This document shows positions 28,305 through 29,773 of a DNA stretch of 29,773 nt, in pieces (position 1 is the first letter of the stretch; each line of letters begins with the position of its first letter). Source of the DNA: Cyclostephanos tholiformis (lineage: Eukaryota > Bacillariophyta > Thalassiosirophyceae > Thalassiosirales > Thalassiosiraceae). The position numbers were made by a program, and so were the translations under genes. The notes beneath the pieces are model-generated. The model ran no database searches. It was not told where the DNA came from and saw only the letters and a list, made by a program, of their open reading frames with translations. The stretch lies in the NCBI GenBank assembly GCA_036939975.1, contig JALLPB010000042.1, forward strand, positions 1-29,773, in the 5' to 3' direction.

Positions 28305-28505
28305 GCTTTAGGTTGATTGAGAAGAAGGCAGTCGGACACGCTAACATTTATTGTAACTCACAATGGGAGCTTATGAATACTATATCGCCCGGGAAAGTAG
28401 AAGTGAACAAAATTTACCCGTTGGCACGAAGGCATCAGGGTCATCATAAGCCTCATTCTTCTACTTGGACATCCTGTCCCATACAACCATCAGCAGTCGA
28501 CATCT

Positions 28506-29477
28506 TCATGACATCGAGGTAAAGAGATCCATCAATTCCGGCTCATCCCGTAATAATGCGGCTAAGACGTCTGAAAAGAAAATGTCCCCCTCGTCGCCGT
28601 CGTCGCCGTCGTCGCTATCCTCGTCGACGACATCTCCGCGTCGGTCCCTACCCCAATGCCCCCCTCCCCTACCCCCTCGTCCGTCCCCCCACCTCCCTCC
28701 CCGATCCTGCCTGGCCAAATACCTCTGCATGCCCATCATCATTAGCATGTCGGTGATGTGCTCGATGTCCCTGGTGTCCCTGTCGTTCCTCTCGCGCTGA
28801 CGGGTCTCGTACAATTGTTGCATCGACTTGTCTCGCGACTTGATGTCCTTCCCGTCCCTGCTCGTGTGGGCGTAGAAGCAATCCCTACCGAACGGACAGC
28901 TCCCGAGCCTACCCAATTCGAACTTCTTGCACGGGATCGTCGAGCACCTATCCCTGTACTCGCGGAGCAAGCGCTCCTTCTCGTCGGAGTCCGCTGGCAT
29001 GTAGGGGGACGGCACGACGTAATCGCTCGACATACGGCACGTGGGACAGACCCTGCGAGACGTCACATCGCTCGAGCCCTCCTTTCGCCACTCCATGAGG
29101 CAGGAGTAGCAGAACGCGTGATCGCAGCACGAGAGTATGCCGTAGGATCTGGGTGGCTCGAGGCATATCCCGCACACGCGCGTGCCGCCGTCGTCATCGT
29201 CGTCGTCGACCTCTCCTCCTCCCCTGTCATCACCGCCATCATCATTCGGGTGCAGAAGCTCGCAGTACTCGCCGTAGCGACACGATCCCGACGCGTAGTA
29301 GGGGCAGGGGATGGTCTTGAGTGCCATCTCGCGGGTGCATGATCCGCCGGTGTCGTGCGAAAATCGGCAAGCATCGCCGTTTCGGCATTGACCGTTCTGG
29401 AAGAAGAAACGACAGAAAGGACGCGGTGTGGGGGGACACCGAGTGGAAAAGGAGGAGGAGGAGGAGGAGGAACTCAT
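28506..29477 (-). CDS. MKRN: Makorin-type RING E3 ubiquitin ligase with CCCH zinc fingers
   Basis: Makorins are RNA-binding ubiquitin ligases. The 323-residue protein read from the ATG at 29477 has the makorin order: CCCH finger (about 22-41, CRFFFQNGQC...CRFSH), CCCH finger (about 58-76, CPYYASGSC...CELLH), an acidic spacer (VDDDDDDGG), a C3HC4 RING (about 102-147: CGIC, CCDHAFCYSCLMEW, CPTC), and a third CCCH finger (about 183-204, CKKFELGRLGSC...CFYAH). A charged helical segment and an acidic/Arg-Gly-rich C-terminus follow, closing with FFSDVLAALL and MDLFTSMS. The N-terminus is a serine run encoded by an imperfect TCC repeat. An in-frame ATG at 29531 adds 18 residues without similarity. 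Intronless; it converges with the GT92 gene, 201 bp apart. Confidence 0.92.
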   Translation of the reverse strand: MSSSSSSSSFSTRCPPTPRPFCRFFFQNGQCRNGDACRFSHDTGGSCTREMALKTIPCPYYASGSCRYGEYCELLHPNDDGGDDRGGGEVDDDDDDGGTRVCGICLEPPRSYGILSCCDHAFCYSCLMEWRKEGSSDVTSRRVCPTCRMSSDYVVPSPYMPADSDEKERLLREYRDRCSTIPCKKFELGRLGSCPFGRDCFYAHTSRDGKDIKSRDKSMQQLYETRQRERNDRDTRDIEHITDMLMMMGMQRYLARQDRGGRWGDGRGGRGGGHWGRDRRGDVVDEDSDDGDDGDEGDIFFSDVLAALLRDEPELMDLFTSMS

Positions 29478-29773
29478 GGTCGGCTTGCGCGAACGAGCGC
29501 CAGCTGGTGCCAACAGCACAGTGCAGCGCAATGCTGGGTTTTCTAGAGCAGTGATCAGGTGGGTGGTGACAACAGTTCAAATGACACCGTTTTTGTCTGG
29601 GCATAATTAACACCAAAAAATTATTTTAGGTATTGTTCTGACCAGAAACCAAATCCAGGAATAAAAAATCTAAAATAGAGAGAAAACCACTGGAGTTGAG
29701 GGAACACGTCATGGTATCGCAAAGGGCCTGAGGTAATGGACTGCTATTTTAACGTTGAATTTTGGTAAACAGA

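Overview
The window looks like nuclear DNA of a photosynthetic eukaryote, most probably a diatom or close stramenopile relative. The evidence is: short GT-AG introns of about 50-100 bp with a few per gene; a plastid-lipid-associated (fibrillin) protein with an N-terminal signal-like segment; an SDP1-type oil-body lipase; eukaryote-only families (RIO2, TRM61, Ipi3/WDR18, a SNARE, a makorin, GT92, an SHPRH-type helicase); and a decayed non-LTR retrotransposon. No bacterial operons, ribosome-binding sites, rRNA or tRNA genes were seen. The organism assignment is inference from gene content.

Layout. 1-3486: minus-strand LINE remnant (endonuclease plus reverse transcriptase, broken by frameshifts and a stop; its 3' end lies beyond the left edge). 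3487-4100: unassigned DNA upstream of the LINE. 4117-4687: AT-rich (about 30% GC) array of a GTGATGC/GTGAGGT motif phased about every 31 bp, the most unusual non-coding structure here. 5010-5960: fibrillin gene with an internal run of 32 G. 6521-9392: six-exon patatin-like triacylglycerol lipase. 9672-10670: isochorismatase-family amidohydrolase fused to a Cys-rich zinc-ribbon-like tail. 11120-16662: SHPRH-type SNF2/RING gene that seems broken; it has several frame changes, two or more stops, and a deletion that removes the DEAQ (Walker B) box. 16801-17235 (-): SNARE. 17450-18445: unrecognised protein made of two copies of a ~112-residue unit. 18555-20405 (-): RIO2 kinase. 20691-22154: TRM61. 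22225-24195 (-): Ipi3/WDR18-like WD40 protein. 24196-25034: non-coding, with a TTAGGG-like minisatellite, a perfect palindrome and one N. 25035-28304: four-exon GT92 glycosyltransferase. 28506-29477 (-): makorin. The last ~240 bp hold no gene I can support.

How the genes relate. There is no operon-like logic, but three neighbours between 18.5 and 24.2 kb serve RNA and ribosome maturation: RIO2 (40S maturation), TRM61 (tRNA m1A58) and Ipi3 (60S maturation). RIO2 and TRM61 diverge from a 285-bp spacer; TRM61 and Ipi3 converge with 70 bp between stops. Gene packing is tight elsewhere too (110-200 bp between convergent genes). Intronless genes are CpG-rich with acidic and Gly-rich low-complexity inserts. 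Introns sit in AT-richer sequence, mainly in the lipase and in the 3' parts of the helicase and GT92 genes.
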